The notes below the pieces were generated by a model. It saw only the letters and a list, made by a program, of their open reading frames with translations. It was not told the DNA's origin and ran no database searches. The translations under genes and the position numbers were made by a program. DNA of 64,000 bases from Nymphaea colorata. Taxonomy: Eukaryota > Streptophyta > Magnoliopsida > Nymphaeales > Nymphaeaceae. Location of the stretch: assembly GCF_008831285.2 (NCBI RefSeq), contig NC_045139.1:22674412-22738411 (forward strand), in the 5' to 3' direction. How positions within the stretch are numbered: position 1 is the first letter of the stretch; each line of letters begins with the position of its first letter. This document shows, piece by piece, positions 1-13,379 of the stretch.

Positions 1-1236
1 CCAAGTTTCTAGGAAAAATCGGTTTATTGTAGGATATTTGGACCCTGAGAAAAGCACAAAGATGTTATAAAATGCTTTAAGAAAAGTACATACTTTTTAT
101 ATTCTCTTCCATTCATCTGCATTCAATAACCAAGTAAAATCAGCATCTTTCATATCATATCTATAAAAAACATGCTTATACATAAATGTAACCTCCAACA
201 TCAAATAAGTAGAATTTCATCGAGTTGCAACATCTAGTACCAACTTCATTTGACTACGAATTTCAAATTCATCTACTATAAGTTGGAAGTTGTGAAGTCT
301 GATAGAGAGCATTTTATATATTTTACTCTCTCTAATCGTACCAAGTTCATCTCTAATAGCAGACAAACCATCTTTCGCCATCAGATTTAGAATATGTCCA
401 CAACAACAAACATGAAAAAATTTACTGCCTTGGTATAGATTTACACCACTTTTCTTCAAAAAAATTTTCAAAGTTCTTACAAGAACTTCATTAGAAGAAG
501 CATTGTTGATTGTAATGGAGATGATTTTCTTTTTTATTTCTTATTATTAAAGATTTTTATCAATTACATTTGCTAGATTCTTTCTAGTATGAGGCGGTTC
601 GACTTGGTCAAAACAAATTATATGTTTTTGAAGTGTCCAAGCATGATCTATGAAGTGAGCTATAGTGAAAATATACTCAATTTGTTGGTTAGACGTCTAC
701 ATATCTGTTGCCAAGGCAATAGATGTAACACCTTTAAAATATTCCATCAACTTCCTTGTTTCTACCTCATATAATTTTGTGACATCTCTTTTTTTACTGT
801 TGTCCTCAAAATGGGTAACCAATTTGAAAAAGTAAACTTCAGTAAAATCTAAATCAGCAATGCTCAACCACATTGAATATGCACTCATGACAAACTATCA
901 TCTTCGCCAATATGTTTCTTATTTTTTTGGAATCAAGTTTGGCACCCTTACTCATTGATTCCTTTGTAAGACCTAAAACTTCACGAATGTCAAATTCAAA
1001 GTATTTTGACTAATATTATAGGATGCGCAAGACACTTATGTATTCTCATCGATGATGTACTCTCTCATGTACTTATAACAAATGTTGCTTTGGAATACTT
1101 GCATCTACCCTTTTTCACACCACCCGTAGTTACTTCTTCAAAATCATTACAAACTAAAGAAGTTCTTGCCCTTTGTCTTTTCATACCACTTTTAGGCATT
1201 GCTTCATCAACTTTATCCATGTTTACATCATGATTC
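1..1236 (-). pseudogene. hAT-superfamily transposase pseudogene (BED zinc finger, RICESLEEPER-like), continues left of window
   Basis: Read on the minus strand from about 1209, this is a decayed cut-and-paste transposase. The N-terminal block (about 1078-1176) reads as a BED zinc finger with NDFEEV and GRCKYSKATF; the second zinc cysteine of the usual CKYC is now serine. About 720-560 carries GVTSIALATDM followed by a stop where hAT proteins have W, then TSNQQIEYIFTIAHF and PPHTRKNL. About 470-217 holds VCCCGHILNLMAKDGL and, at 215-250, LVLDVATR then TGA in place of the tryptophan of the conserved TRWNSTY motif. Two key tryptophan codons are thus stops, and the frame shifts several times, so the gene is dead. 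The C-terminal dimerisation domain and one terminal inverted repeat would lie left of position 1. The family assignment is secure; the exact clade is not. Confidence 0.85.
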
Positions 1237-2057
1237 CCAATAGAATTCGAATAGGTAGGATCTACACTGCCATCAGCTATAGATCCTACCTATTGTTTGT
1301 TTGTCTTTACTTGTAGTATTTGTTTGTCTTTACTTGTAGTATTTTCTCTTGGTGATGACATTCTTCTTCTACACACAAACAGGAGTAAAACCAAACTCAA
1401 ACTGTATAAGCAAAAGAATCATGACATCTAACATCTAGTTGCTGAATTAAGAAAATAAACATTTGTAAAAATAAGTCAAACTAACATATCAAATGCAAAA
1501 TATTAAGAACATCATCTAAGTAGCAATATATATATATATATATATATGAATAACTATAAATGATATAATTAATTGTTCAAACTATCTAGCTCAATAGCAA
1601 CTACCTTATAAAGCTCATGTAGGGAATGCTCCAAAAAGCATGTAGCACATTAACATTTCAAATGAAAGGAGAAGCCACTGTACTTAAAACTTTTGTAAAT
1701 ATGGCCATTGGTAGGAAAATAACAGGTTCATGATTGATATAGACAATAAATCATTATGGAAGTAGGCAGGAAGTCATATACCATGGAGAGGGCAAATTTG
1801 ACAGGTTCATACATCTCAATTAATTCTTGAAAAAAAATGAAGATAAAGAGCAATTGCCATTGTTTTGTCTGCTTTTGTCCTCAAAGCGTGCATGTTGTGA
1901 TTACATGCTTATGCAGTTCAAGTTTCAATGAAATGAAAAGAAGAAATTGTAAAGGTAATGGAAAAATAATCCGGTTCCAAATAAGCAGTGTTAATTTAAC
2001 TAGCTCGCATGGCAAACATACCATGATAATACCAGCGATGTAGCTGATGTTGCAACA
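1237..2057. other. AT-rich spacer without a recognisable gene
   Basis: I see no coding family here. It holds an exact 23-bp tandem duplication (1298-1320 and 1321-1343) and a short TA repeat at about 1528-1546. The region just right of the hAT transposase start would be expected to contain that element's 5' terminal repeat, which I could not identify. Confidence 0.5.
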
Positions 2058-2247
2058 GTTTGATAGAGATGGATGATGGGATGCCGGTGGGAAGGTCACT
2101 GGTGGCCGGATGCTACTGTGCTGGTCAGCAGACCAACGGCGGCTTGCGGGGTGGTGATTTAGTGAAGACGGTCGAGTCGTCGACACCTGATGGAAGAGAG
2201 AGAGATAGCAGCCCAAACTTGAGATTAAGGCAGCCGACATTGCAATG
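2058..2247. repeat. Tandem-array unit 0, left of the large Tat insertion
   Basis: This ~190-bp unit begins GTTTG, then GATAGAGATGGATGATGGG. It contains the core ACTGGTGGCCGGATGCTAC, GTGGTGATTTAGTGAAGACGG and a short purine run. It aligns with the three units at 20663-21230, where each unit starts with the same GTCCG-like word. It is therefore the left remnant of a tandem array broken by the insertion that starts at 2253. The function of the unit is unknown. Confidence 0.7.
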
Positions 2248-2252
2248 GTCCG

Positions 2253-5200
2253 TGTTTGCATCTCAAAAATTTATTTTAGTCTTTGTAGTGCTTCAGAAAA
2301 AAGGGTTTCATTTTAAACTAAGAGAGAAAAGGGACTTGCCTGTTTGTATGATGTCTGAACGTTCCCAACACCTTTATTGGGGGTAACCCGACCAGGAACT
2401 AACCTCTTGCTTTGTACATTCTGATATTTCAAATGTTATTCTAGATCCTACATGCATGTGTGCTCAAGTCTAAATAAAATGTATTGAGCCAAATTTTGAA
2501 ATGATTAAATATAGTTTAGTTTAAAAAAAAAAAAGTGGTGGTGCCCTCAGGTCTAGAACTATGGTCATAAGGGTCAACAAACCTTAATAATTAGTAACTT
2601 TAGAAACTTGAGATTAAATTGTTGGAATTGCCAAATAGCATAGAAAGCGTATTGTTTAAAAGATACACTTGTAAGATCATTTTAGTTCTTCAAATATTGT
2701 CACTAGAACTCAACTAAAAGATAACTTATATTTCAATATAGTTTTGAAAATTGAAGTTCTCAACTTATTTGAGGAAATATGATGAGGAACATACATGTAA
2801 ATTACTTATTTCGCAAAATATAGCTTCAACTTGTCATGCTTTGTAAAAACAAGTTTTCTAAGTTTTGTTTGAAAATAAAATATCAAAATAGATGGACGAA
2901 GACCATAGTTCTTGTTCATCATAGGGCCAAAGAGAGAGATTTTTTAATATTGTAAATATCAAAATAATATGTTGAAAAGTCTGAAGATTTGATATTTGAA
3001 ACAAGAAAATATTAAAATTTGTAAGGCATTTCCCTTGAATCTTAAGTAAGTTTCAAAGATTTTGCTTGAACTCAATTATCACTTCATTAGGATTTGATCT
3101 TATCTTATTTAAGCTTTTTAGAGATGTGCTTGTTAATATTCTTGATTACCAAAAGTGATTGTGTATGCATGATTACATAAATTTTATATACTTAACAAAA
3201 AAATAAATCATTTCTACCATAACATACATCTATGGAGCAATGGAAAAGAAAAATTTAATGAAAACTGGTAAAATTAAAATTTCATCTAGTGAGTCACTCA
3301 AAGGTATATTGAAAATATAGGTGGGCCAATGGAAAGTTCAAAGAATGATTGAGAAAAATATGAAAGATGGATTTGCAATTTGAAAAATCGAAAATGACAT
3401 GCTCAATCCAAATTAATGTGTACATCAAGCGTGTTTGGGTGTTTTCTGTGTTGAATATATCACAACCTCAAAATGACAAAAATAAAAAAATAACTCATCC
3501 TAAATCCTCACATCATAATTCACATCCACATGCAATCAAGTCATCAAAATAGAGAATTAGATAGAGAAATGAAAAGATAGATATATGATGAGAAAGCAAG
3601 AATAGGTAGAGCAAAATTAAGAGAGAAAGAGGAAAATGAAAATAAATAGAGAGAAATAATAAACATAAAAGTGGGAGAGAAAAAGAGAGATATTTGAAAG
3701 AGAAAGAATTGAATGAGAGAGAAATGAGAAGAAGTAAAATAAAAAAGAGAAATAAAGATGAGAAATTAAAATGAGAGAAATATAAGTTAGAATGATAGAG
3801 GAAAGTTAAGAATGAGAGAAATAAACATTAAAATGAAAATGGGAGGAGTAAAGAATGAGAGAAAAAGAAGTTAAAATGAAAGAGAGAAAAGTTAAAACAA
3901 GTTTAAAATAGATAAATGAGTTAAAAGAAATGAAGAAGCTAGTTAAAATGATAAAAAGATTAGTTAAAAAGAAAGGGAAAATGATTTTGACGAAGATGTT
4001 TGTCTTGGACACGCTCTCCGAAAGCTTCAAGGAGAATCTTTAGCTCTAGAGAGACTCTAGACCTTTATCGCCTTGATATGAAGAAAATAGACAAGAAAAT
4101 GGTGGAAAGAATAGTTATAAATGCTTTTTTTTTTTAAATATATTTGGTGTAGAGGCGACTCCTTAGCTCTTCCGGGCAAAGAGAACACCTTGATGGTAGC
4201 TTGAACGAGTTGGAGATGCTCCTCAAGAGTCCATCACAAGCTTCTCCAAAGTTTCCACTTGTTGGAAATGAAGTTTTGTTGTTGAACATTATGAGAGCCA
4301 AATAAGAAAAATTGAACAAGAAGAAGAAGAGGAAAAAGAAGAGAAGAAGAAATCTAGAAAATAAAATAGAGAATTCAGGCTTAAAAAGATGATGGATTTT
4401 TCCAATGTTAAATAAGAAAAATGAGGAGGTATTTATAGATGAAGAATGCTCAAATGCATTGCAGAATTTTTCTAAAATAAAATTCGCAATTAGTTAGTCA
4501 TTATTGGCTTAAAATAGCTTAAAAATACTAAGAGGGTCAAATCTGTTCAAAAATATTTTGACTAGTGGGTTGACCACGTCAGGGGCCACCTTGCCCACCC
4601 AAGGCTTGCCCAGCTAGACCTGGCCCACTTGCAGGCCTAGACAGGCCGAGCTGAACAACCACAGGCCTGAATAGGCCTGTTTTGGTGGGTTGACCACGTC
4701 GAGGGGCAGCTTGCCCACCCAAGGCTTGCCCAACCAAGACCTAGCCCACTTGTAGACCTAGACAGGCCGAGCTGAACAGCCACAAGCCTATTCTGGCTGG
4801 CAGCAGGCCTAGCCTAGCAGGGGTAGGCCTGGGGGCCATGTCTGGCCGCACAAGGGTGTGGCCAGGAACGTACCCTACTGCGCCAGGCAGGCCAGCCATA
4901 CCTGGCCGGCCAGCGCCGAGCTTGGATTTGCCACACCAAGCTTGGTCAGGCTGCCACGTCAGTTGTGGGCCCCACAAAGGGTATTTTGGTATTCTTTGAG
5001 AAAAAGTAAAGTTGGTTTTTGAAATGAAAGGATATTTCGAGAAAACCGAGGGCATTTTGAGAAATTCAATGATATTTTCATAAAATCAAGGGTATTTTGG
5101 AAATCTTGAATTAGAAATTATTGGTATTTGGACTGCAAGTGGGCCAGGTCTAGCTATTGTCTAGATATTTGGACTGTGAATGATCCTTGACTTGTATTTG

Positions 5201-5973
5201 GATCTGAATATGGATCTAGCTCTTCGATTTGGAGCTGGATCAAAAGCTCAGAACGGATCAAAAATAATATATTTGGATTTGAATCTTGAATTTTGATCTA
5301 AAACTCATATTTAGTTCTGAATCTCAGATTTAGATCTGGATTGAGGAAAAAACATGGAGTTGGATCCAGATCAAGAATTTGGATCCAAACAAGGATCTAG
5401 ACTTTGGATCTTGGGTTCAAATCGGGTTTGAATTGATATGAAGGTACAAATTGCGATCAAATGAGCCCATAATTGAGATTTCGATTAGGGTCTAGTACTA
5501 AAGTTTTGTTGTGGATCCAGTTTTAGAATTTGGATTTGGATGTGAATCCATTTTGTATGTGGTTTGAATCTAGGGATCTTTGGATCCAAGACTAGTATTT
5601 AGATCTAGATTTGGATCTAGGGCTCTATTTTGGATCTAGGGCTGATCTTTGAATCTAGATTTGTATCTTGGGCTGGGCTTTGGATCAAGATTTGGATCGT
5701 GAGATTTGTTTTAGGCTTCTATATGAGTTTTTGAACTGGATACCAGTTTAAATTATAGAATAACTTTAAGTTGAGATTGAGCTATGTGTCCAAAGTCAGA
5801 AATAGATCCAAATAAGTCTCAAATAACATTGGTAGTCAAATAAAGAAAATTGTCCATAATTTAGAGAAATTGAAGTGTTTGAAGCTTAAAATCCTTGAAG
5901 GTTGATGTAAAGTTATCTTGAAATGTTTGACAAAGGGTAAATATAGAATCTTGAAAAATATGTGGTGATTATA
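2253..5973 (-). repeat. 3' LTR of element C (3.7 kb)
   Basis: This LTR aligns with 8502-11188 and 19583-20662 over its whole length. On the minus strand it ends GCAAACA at 2253. Its start at 5973 reads TATAATCACC, so the expected TG is changed. It contains a purine-rich tract (about 3550-4010), a GC-rich block with a ~125-bp tandem duplication (about 4560-4800), and a block of GGATCT/GATCTGGAT-rich sequence (5170-5700). On the minus strand two open stretches (4319-4134 and 4030-3806) match one continuous 158-codon frame in the other LTR; extra DNA near 4030-4134 separates them here. Confidence 0.75.
4430..4437 (-). promoter_or_regulatory. Putative LTR TATA box
   Basis: TATAAATA on the minus strand, in the middle of the LTR and about 110 bp upstream of the LTR-internal reading frame that starts at 4319. 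Elements A and B have a TATA box in the equivalent place. The corresponding stretch in the other C LTR (near 10515) is deleted, so that copy should lack this promoter. Confidence 0.45.
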
Positions 5974-6688
5974 GATGCCCCTCTTTGCTACTAAGTCGTG
6001 TAATTCATGCTTAATGGCAAAGATAAGCACCCCAAATTTTGATCAATGAAAATTTTGGCTAAAAATTAAAATGTAGGAAGCGCATTTGAGGCTGAACCCC
6101 TTACTCGAATAGTTTGTTTGAGCTTATGTTGCAGGTTTAACCCCCATATCTGCACGGGTTTGCCAAAATTGAATTCAGGTTTAACTCCTTTGAATGGATT
6201 GCCTTGGCTTGCGTTTCAGGTTTAACCCCTTACCTACATAGATTGCTTTTTTGTTCATAATTTCATGTTTTACCCCTTGCCTAACTAGGTTGCTCGATAA
6301 CAAGGGGCAATGCCAGGAAAGAACCCTCATCACCTCAAATACATTTATTGAAGTTAGGAATCAGACCCTATCATTGATTGTGACAAGAAGACTTCTTGTC
6401 ACTGAATGCTAGATTTTGAACTTGCTTAGTAAAATTCCCCAACCTAGCGCTTGGGTTGACCTTGCTTTGAAAAGCCCTTGGTCAAATGGCCAAGCTGCGC
6501 TTGCTCCATAAGATTCCCTTGAATAATGACATGGTTGAGCTAACTTTATAATGCGTTAAACCTAGCAGCCAAGTTGCACTTGATCAAATCTTTGATTTAG
6601 CAACTGAGTTGATTTGATAGGGATATGACCTTTTTCTTGATGAAAATGATAATTTGAATGATTTGTTAGAATAAATCTTGTGAATATG

Positions 6689-6725
<37 letters not shown>

Positions 6726-8501
6726 CACAAAAGCAATTTAGCTAATGCTTCAAAATATTCATAATTAAAAATGATGTCTCAGTGTTAGCCCATGACTGGT
6801 AAGAGATAGAATTTGATTCAAAAATGAATGCACCAATATACTGAGAAAAAGCTAGATGGTTGATGTCTTGCGTTGAGTCTCAGGTGAAGAAAATAATGGA
6901 AATTACCCCAATAAGAAGAAAGTGTGGACAAATTTATATAGAAAAAAATAATATATTTTTCACTAATAGGAAAATGAGCGTGCAAGGTAATATCATGTGC
7001 ATGGACTTAGGTATAAAATAATTTTTGATTTGTCATTAGTGGCAAGAAATTGGGACAATGGCTTGTAGGAAAGAAACTTATTATAAAAAATGATCGGTAG
7101 ATATTGATCCTCATAGCGAGATATCAAGTTGATGACATTTTAAAGATAATATAGGAAAACAAAGAAAAGTATGAGCAATCTATCACTTGTGAAGAATCTT
7201 GACTTTGAAAAGATTAAAGCTGAGGCAGAGTAGAATGTACATAACAAATACATGATGTTTGATTCAATAAGACATAGACTGAATATGAGTGAATGAATAA
7301 GTTAAAATCTTGTGTCCAACGATTGAAAGCACAATATCGCAAAGGTTGGTAATCAACTTGGAATAAATGATGACGCAATAAAATCATGGAAGTAGTAAAA
7401 TGGAAAGAAAACGCACTATGGGTATTGAAGCTAGAAAATTATATGGCTAAACATAAAGATTGATAAAAAGAATGCATGACCTGAGTTAAGCAAAGTTTGT
7501 AGTTGAACCAACAGATGGGTATCATGTTCAAGAATAGAAGGTTGGATAAATGAATAAATGAGGGATTGACAAGATATGATAAAATGTAGATTTTGAAGCA
7601 ATTCTAAACAAATTGGACTTGTCAATTGATAGAACATGAAGATCAAAGTCACTTAGGTAGTAGTGTTAAAGCATGGGTTTATGACGTGATCATGTTGAAG
7701 AGTACATAGAGATTATCAAAGAAGACATTGACTTAAATGAGGAATATGGAATGTGAAATGATTTAATTGATCAATGACTGTATGGAAGACACACATGCAT
7801 TCATCATACAATAATACATTTATCATGCATATATTTTGAAAAGGAACATGTGGCTCTAAATGAGTTTGGTTTGAACGATTGTTTCATATGAGATATGTCA
7901 ATATGCCTTAACCAAGAGGCTTAATACGCGCATAGACTCCTCCATTAGGAAATTAAAAGTTGGGTTTCTCATTTCTTCTTGGTCACCCATCAATATACTA
8001 CAAATTACTACTCAAGGTACTAACGAGGGAGTTTTCCCACCTAAGGTGTAGTCTAGTTGTGAGACTTAGTCTTGTGCTACTACCTAAGATCGAGCCTAGT
8101 AACATGATGACTCAGACAAATATGTATAGGAAGCTCTAAAATATGAATAAACATGCAAGATTGATTGTTTCTAATGCAATGTTGGCCTAAGACAGTGATT
8201 AAAATAAAGAAAGCACATAATGTCTTCAATCAAGCCTTAAATTGAGGAGGATTGTATTCGACTTCTAAGTCTAAGTGAACATGATTAAGTATTATCAATT
8301 ACTCCTAGATGCAAGAAAGCAAATAAAATAATCATCAAACCATGCTTAGAGATATATGTAATGGAATGCTAACTAGATTTAAGCCATGAAGATGAAGATA
8401 GGTGCATGTTAGTGTTGACATTAAAAATAACATTTGAAAATTTAAAATGTGCAATTAAAGAGGCAAGTTAGATGATGACGGGTCCCATCACAGCCGGCAT
8501 C
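5974..8501 (-). other. Non-coding interior of element C with PPT and PBS
   Basis: The polypurine tract is GCAAAGAGGGGCATC on the minus strand (5988-5974), directly before the 3' LTR. The primer-binding site is TGCCGGCTGTGATGGGACC (8499-8481), two bases after the 5' LTR; it resembles the PBS of element A, TGGCATGCCTAGTGGGACC. Between them I find no gag, protease, RT or integrase motif on either strand. There is a TA/TG repeat at about 6688-6725 and repeated AGGTTTAACCCCTT-like phrases at 6100-6280. The element therefore depended on proteins from a relative. Confidence 0.6.
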
Positions 8502-11188
8502 TATTTGCATCTCCAAAATTTATTTTGGTCTTTGGAGTGCATTAGAAAAATGAGGTTTTATTTTGAATGGAGAGAGAAAGGGACTCGCCCGTCGGTACGA
8601 GGTCTGGCCGTTCTCAATGCTTTTATTGGGGGTAGCCAGACTAAGAACAAGCCTCTTGCTTTACACATTCAGATATTTGAAATGTTATCTTAAATTCTAC
8701 ATGCATGTGTGCTCAAGTCTAAATAAAATATACTGAGACAATTTTTGAAATGATTAAATATGGTTTGGTTTTAGAAGAAAAGTAGTGGTGCCCTCATGTC
8801 TAGAACTATGATCTTAAGAGTTAACAAACCCTTAATAATTGGTAACTTCAGAAACTTGAGATTGAATTGTTAGAATAGCTAAATAGTATAGAAATGAATT
8901 GTTTAAAATGACACTTGTAAGATCATTTTAGTTCTTCAAATATTGTCACTAGAACTCAACTAAAAAATAACATACATTTTAATATAGTTTTGAAAATCGA
9001 AGTTTTCAACTTGTTTGAAGAAATATGATTAGGAACATACCTATAAATTACTTATTTTGCAAATATGGCTTCAACTTTTCATGTTTTACGAAAACAAGTT
9101 TTTCAAGTTTTGTTTGAAAATAACACATCAAAAAAGATGGACGATAACCATAGTTTTGTTCATCATGTGGCCAAAGAGAGAGATTTTGGAATATTACAAA
9201 TATCAAAATAATATGTTGAAAAGTGTAAAGATCTGATATTTGAAACAAGAAAATATTATAATTTGTAGGGTGTTTTTATTGAATCTTAAGTAAGTTTCAA
9301 AGGTTTTGACTTAATTCGATTATCATCTCATTAAGGTTTTATTTTATCTTACTTAAGTTTCTTAGAGATGTGCTTGTTAGTATTCATAATTCCCAAAAGT
9401 AATTGTATATGGATGATTACATAAATTCTATATAGTTAATAAAAATATATATATCATTCCTACCATAACATACATTTATGGAGCAATGAAAACGAAAAAT
9501 TTGATGAAAACTAGTAGAGTTAAGATTTCTTCTAGTAATCAAGGGTGTATTGAAAATATTAGTGGGCCAATGGAAGACTAGAACAATGATTGAGAAAAAT
9601 ATGAAAGATGGATTTGCAATTTAAAAAATAAAAAATGACATGCTCAATGCAAATTAACTTGCACATCAAACTTGTTTGGGTGTTTTCTGGGTTGGACATG
9701 TCCCAATCTAAAAACGATAAAAATAGAAAAATAACTCATCCAAAAAACTCACATCGTAATACACATCCACATACAATCAAGTCAACAAAATAGTGAATTA
9801 GATAGACAAATGAAAAGATAGATATACGATGAGAGAGCAAGAATAGGTAGAGAAAAATTAAAAGAGAGAAAGAGAAAAATCAAAATACATAAAGAAAAAT
9901 AAAGATAAAAGAAGGAGAGAAAAAGAGATATATTTGAAAGCTAAAGAATTAAATGAGAGAGAAATGAGAAGAGGAATAAAATAAAAAAAGAGAAATAAAG
10001 ATGAGAAATTAAAATGAGAAATATAAGTTAAAATGATAGAGGAAAGTTAAGAATAAGAGAAATAAACATTAAAATGAAAATGAGAAGAGTAAAGAATGAG
10101 AGAAAAAGAAGTTAAAATTAAAGAGAGAAAAGTTAAAATAAGTTTAAAAGTAATAAACGAGTTAAAAGAAATGAAGAAGCTAGTTAAAATGATAAAAAGA
10201 TACGTTAGAAAGAGAAGGGAAATGACCTTGACAAAGATGCTTGCCTTGGTGTAGGCGTGACTCCTTAGCTCTTCTAGGAAAAGAGAATTCTTTGATGGTA
10301 GCTTGAACGGGTTGGAGATGCTCCTCAAAAGTCCATCACAATCTCCTCCTAGGTTTCCTCCTATTAGAAATGCAGGTTTGGAGTTGATCATTAGGAGAGC
10401 CAAACAAGAAGAAGAAGAGAAAGAAGAAAAGAAGAAGAAATTTAGAAGAGGAGATAGATAATTCAAAGGCTTGAAAAGATGATGGATTTCCCCAATTTTA
10501 AATGAGAGAAGACTGAAGGGCATTGTAATCTTTCTGTAAAATGAAATTAGCCATTAATTAGTCATTATTAGTTTAAAATAGCTTAAAAATACTAAGAGGG
10601 TCAAATCTATCCAAAAATATGTTGATTAGGTGAGTGGGCAGCTTACCCACCCAAGGCTCACCCAGCCTAGGCCTGGCCCACTGCAAGGCCTAGACACTGC
10701 AAGGCCTAGACAGGCCGAGCTGAACAGCCATAGGCCTATTTTGGCCTATAATGGCTGGCTGCAAGCCTAGCCAAACCAGCCAGGCCTGGCAAGGCTAGGG
10801 CCATGCCTAGCCAAGCGCCAGGCCAAGCCGGCCAGGGTCATGTGGGGCCAAGCTAAGCCGGCTAGGGCCGTGCAGGGCTAGCCCAAGATTTGCCCGGCTT
10901 GGCTAGTCTGCCATGTTGGCTATAGGCCCCACAAAAGATATTTTGGTGTTTTTTGAGAAAAAGTAAGGTTATTTTTTTAAACGAAATGATATTTCGAGAA
11001 AACCAATAGCATTTCACAAATTCAATGTTATTTTCAGAAGATCAAGGGGGTTTGACCGCACTAGAGGGCAGGTTGCGCACCCAAGACTCACCCAACCTAG
11101 GCATGGCCCATTGCCAGGCGAAGACAGGCTGAGCTGAACAGCCATAGGCCTATTCTGGCCTATGCAGGCTGGCCGCAGGCCTGGCAAG
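8502..11188 (-). repeat. 5' LTR of element C, 3'-proximal part
   Basis: This is homologous to 2253-4815. It includes a 158-codon open frame on the minus strand (10523-10047) corresponding to the two split frames of the other LTR. From about 10620 to 11050 and again from 11051 to 11188 (continuing at ~19583) the GC-rich LTR block is partly repeated, so this LTR carries its own ~430-bp internal duplication. Homology stops at CTGGCAAG (11181-11188), where unrelated DNA beginning TAGGGATGTC is inserted. Confidence 0.7.
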
Positions 11189-11540
11189 TAGGGATGTCAA
11201 TGGATCGGATTCGGATCGGATATACCTTTTACCATATCTGATTTTTCAGAAATTCAGATATTCGGATTCGGATTTAGATTTGAATTCGGATAAAAAAAAG
11301 TTATACCATATCTGAATCCGACTTTAAAATCTATATCCGAATCCAATCCGAATCCGATTTTTAACTTATATTTGAATCCGATCCGAATCCGAATTTTAAT
11401 TTATATCCGAATCTGATCCGAATTTTAAATTATATCTGAATCCGATCCGAATCCGACTTTTAAGTTATATCCGAAAAGTTATATCCGAATCCGAATTAAA
11501 CTTTTAAGTTATATTCGAATCCATCAGAATCAGATTTATG
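11189..11540. repeat. hAT-like transposon arm rich in GGATTCGGAT repeats
   Basis: It starts TAGGGATGTCAATGG followed by dozens of short GGATTCGGAT / ATCCGAATCC words in both orientations. Such an end with subterminal repeats is typical of non-autonomous hAT elements in angiosperms. It begins exactly where the LTR of element C breaks off. A second arm with the same words lies at 15400-15705. I could not find a matching inverted CATCCCTA end or the second copy of an 8-bp duplication, so the element cannot be delimited on the right. Confidence 0.45.
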
Positions 11541-11928
11541 ACTTTTATAGCTCAGTTATCAAAAGTTGTGCCTTCAATAAAATCCAATTTCAAACCATGT
11601 GATTAGGAAGTCAGCTTTAGTGGCATTAGTTGGTATATGCAGATCAAAAGAAGAATTTGTCAACAAAGCTTTCTCTGATGCTACTGGCATTTCTATTATT
11701 CTGCCTCTCCTAGAAGACTCAAACTATGAATAACAAGAAATGGCCATTAACTGCTTCTGTGGTGAAGAAACAAAAAAAGTTAGCAGATTATCTGCACTTT
11801 GAGGATAGACAGGTGAATTTTTTAAGCTCACTCAAAGATGACAGCAGGACAGAACAACAGATAACAGTACTAGAAGCCTCATTTTTTTATATTCAAGCAT
11901 GGAAATCACAACATCTAGCAGTGTTTCT

Positions 11929-13260
11929 TTATCTCAAAAGCATAATAGAAATGTCAAGTTCAAAGTGACATCTTCTGTCATCGTCTTCAAACTGTCAAAC
12001 GAAAACAAGCCAGACAAAGTCAGTCCATGAATAAAGCAATTAATTGCAAAAGATAAATTATTTGAGTACAGAAAGCCCACAAGACATACAAATAGATTAT
12101 GAACATTTGAAAAGAAGCAACCATGTTTGAAACACTAACAGGTTCCTTAATCGTTCAGTTGAAGGATTTAACATGCCTATTATAACATATCAGAATGCAG
12201 ATTACCATACCTAATACAGACATAGACAAAACAAATATAGATTTTTGTTCGTGTGAATGGAATCCAAATACAATGTCTTTGACAGGAAAAAAAGCAACAC
12301 ACCTTAAGCTTAGCCATGTATGTGCCTCGTGCCATTACTCCTGACGGAGTCGTCTCTTTCTCTAGCATGTGAATGTAAGGCTCTTGCTGTGGAGCAAATG
12401 TACCCAACATGCATTTGCATTGATTAACTTACCATTTATATCAAAATTAAGAGAATTTCCTGTCATATAATCTATAAAGTATTTGCATACTAATTCATAT
12501 GTGATCAGAGATAATAAAGTCATGGTATATCGAGGATATGTTCTGGCTATCATAATGCATATAAATGATCCAAACCACGGATTTTGAGTGTTAGAGGAAA
12601 AAAAGTTGACATTATAGAACGAAATCACAATAAGACAGCAATGAATTTGAAGGAATATGCTAAGGAAAAGCATTTGAAATGAACATGGAACTCCAGTCAG
12701 CAAATACAACATTTGCACTCAGCTTTAGTTTTGTAAGTTTTGTGGTGATCACTTGAATCTTACAATGCAAACTGAGATGATCCCAACTAATTTTTTCATC
12801 ATCAAGTACAGTATACCTAAAACATGTATTACAAAAGAAAAGATAAAAAGCCGCTATACCTTGGATGCCTTTTTTCCAGATAGCATTTGAGTAGGACAAT
12901 CCAGAGAAAATGTTATACTTAACCCTGAAAGTCAGCTTGAGGCGATAATTTGACTCTTCTTTGAGAGTAAAAAGGACATTGCTGTGGTTTCTCTCTATGG
13001 GCAGAGAGGTAGAAAATTCTGGACAGCAGTTAGACACGATTCCTTTGGTGAGTAATGTGACTTCTGGCTCTATCTGACCTGCAACACAGAAAAAATTTGG
13101 CCAAAAAATGCTACAAAGGTATATAGAAAAAATAAATGAAGCTTATTCGACAACTAACCGTATTCATTATCATCAATACGACAAAGTAGCTTTTCCTTCC
13201 ATTTCCTTAAACTTTCATCTTCCTGACATGTACGGAATCTTTTGCTGCCTTTGTTTCTCT
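11929..13260 (-). pseudogene. Rho GDP-dissociation inhibitor (RhoGDI) gene fragment, intron-containing, frameshifted
   Basis: RhoGDI proteins bind prenylated Rho/ROP GTPases and keep them soluble and inactive. Four exons can be read on the minus strand: ~13260-13159 (EDESLRKWKEKLL), 13078-12860 (GQIEPEV, SNCCPEF, LFTLKEESNYRLKLTF, GLSYSNAIWKKG), 12427-12303 (CMLGTFAPQQEPY, EETTPSG-like EKETTPSGV, ARGTYMAKLK) and 11991-11929 (FEDDDRRCHFELD). Introns are bounded by GT/AG and the phases agree. Exon 1 is damaged: PVPLK, expected just before DESLRKWK, is in another frame, and no N-terminal acidic region or start codon is found. In the last exon the AFEIKK tail expected at the C terminus is out of frame, and the open frame ends LDISIMLLR. 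Introns show it is a DNA copy, not a retrocopy. It lies between two hAT-like arms inside an LTR. Confidence 0.8.
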
Positions 13261-13379
13261 TAATCCCTCTGTCAAACCTTTTAATGGCACAGGTTGCAAC
13301 CCAAATCCAAATCAAATAACACTAAGTGAGTAACAATTAGAAGCTAGTAATTTAAATGTGAACAAGTAAAAGAGGAAGA

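Noticed and set aside
3367-4030. Serine/phenylalanine-rich or lysine-rich frames in the purine-rich tract
   Set aside because: Low-complexity sequence within the C-element LTR; not a separate gene. The only part worth noting is the frame shared by the two LTRs.
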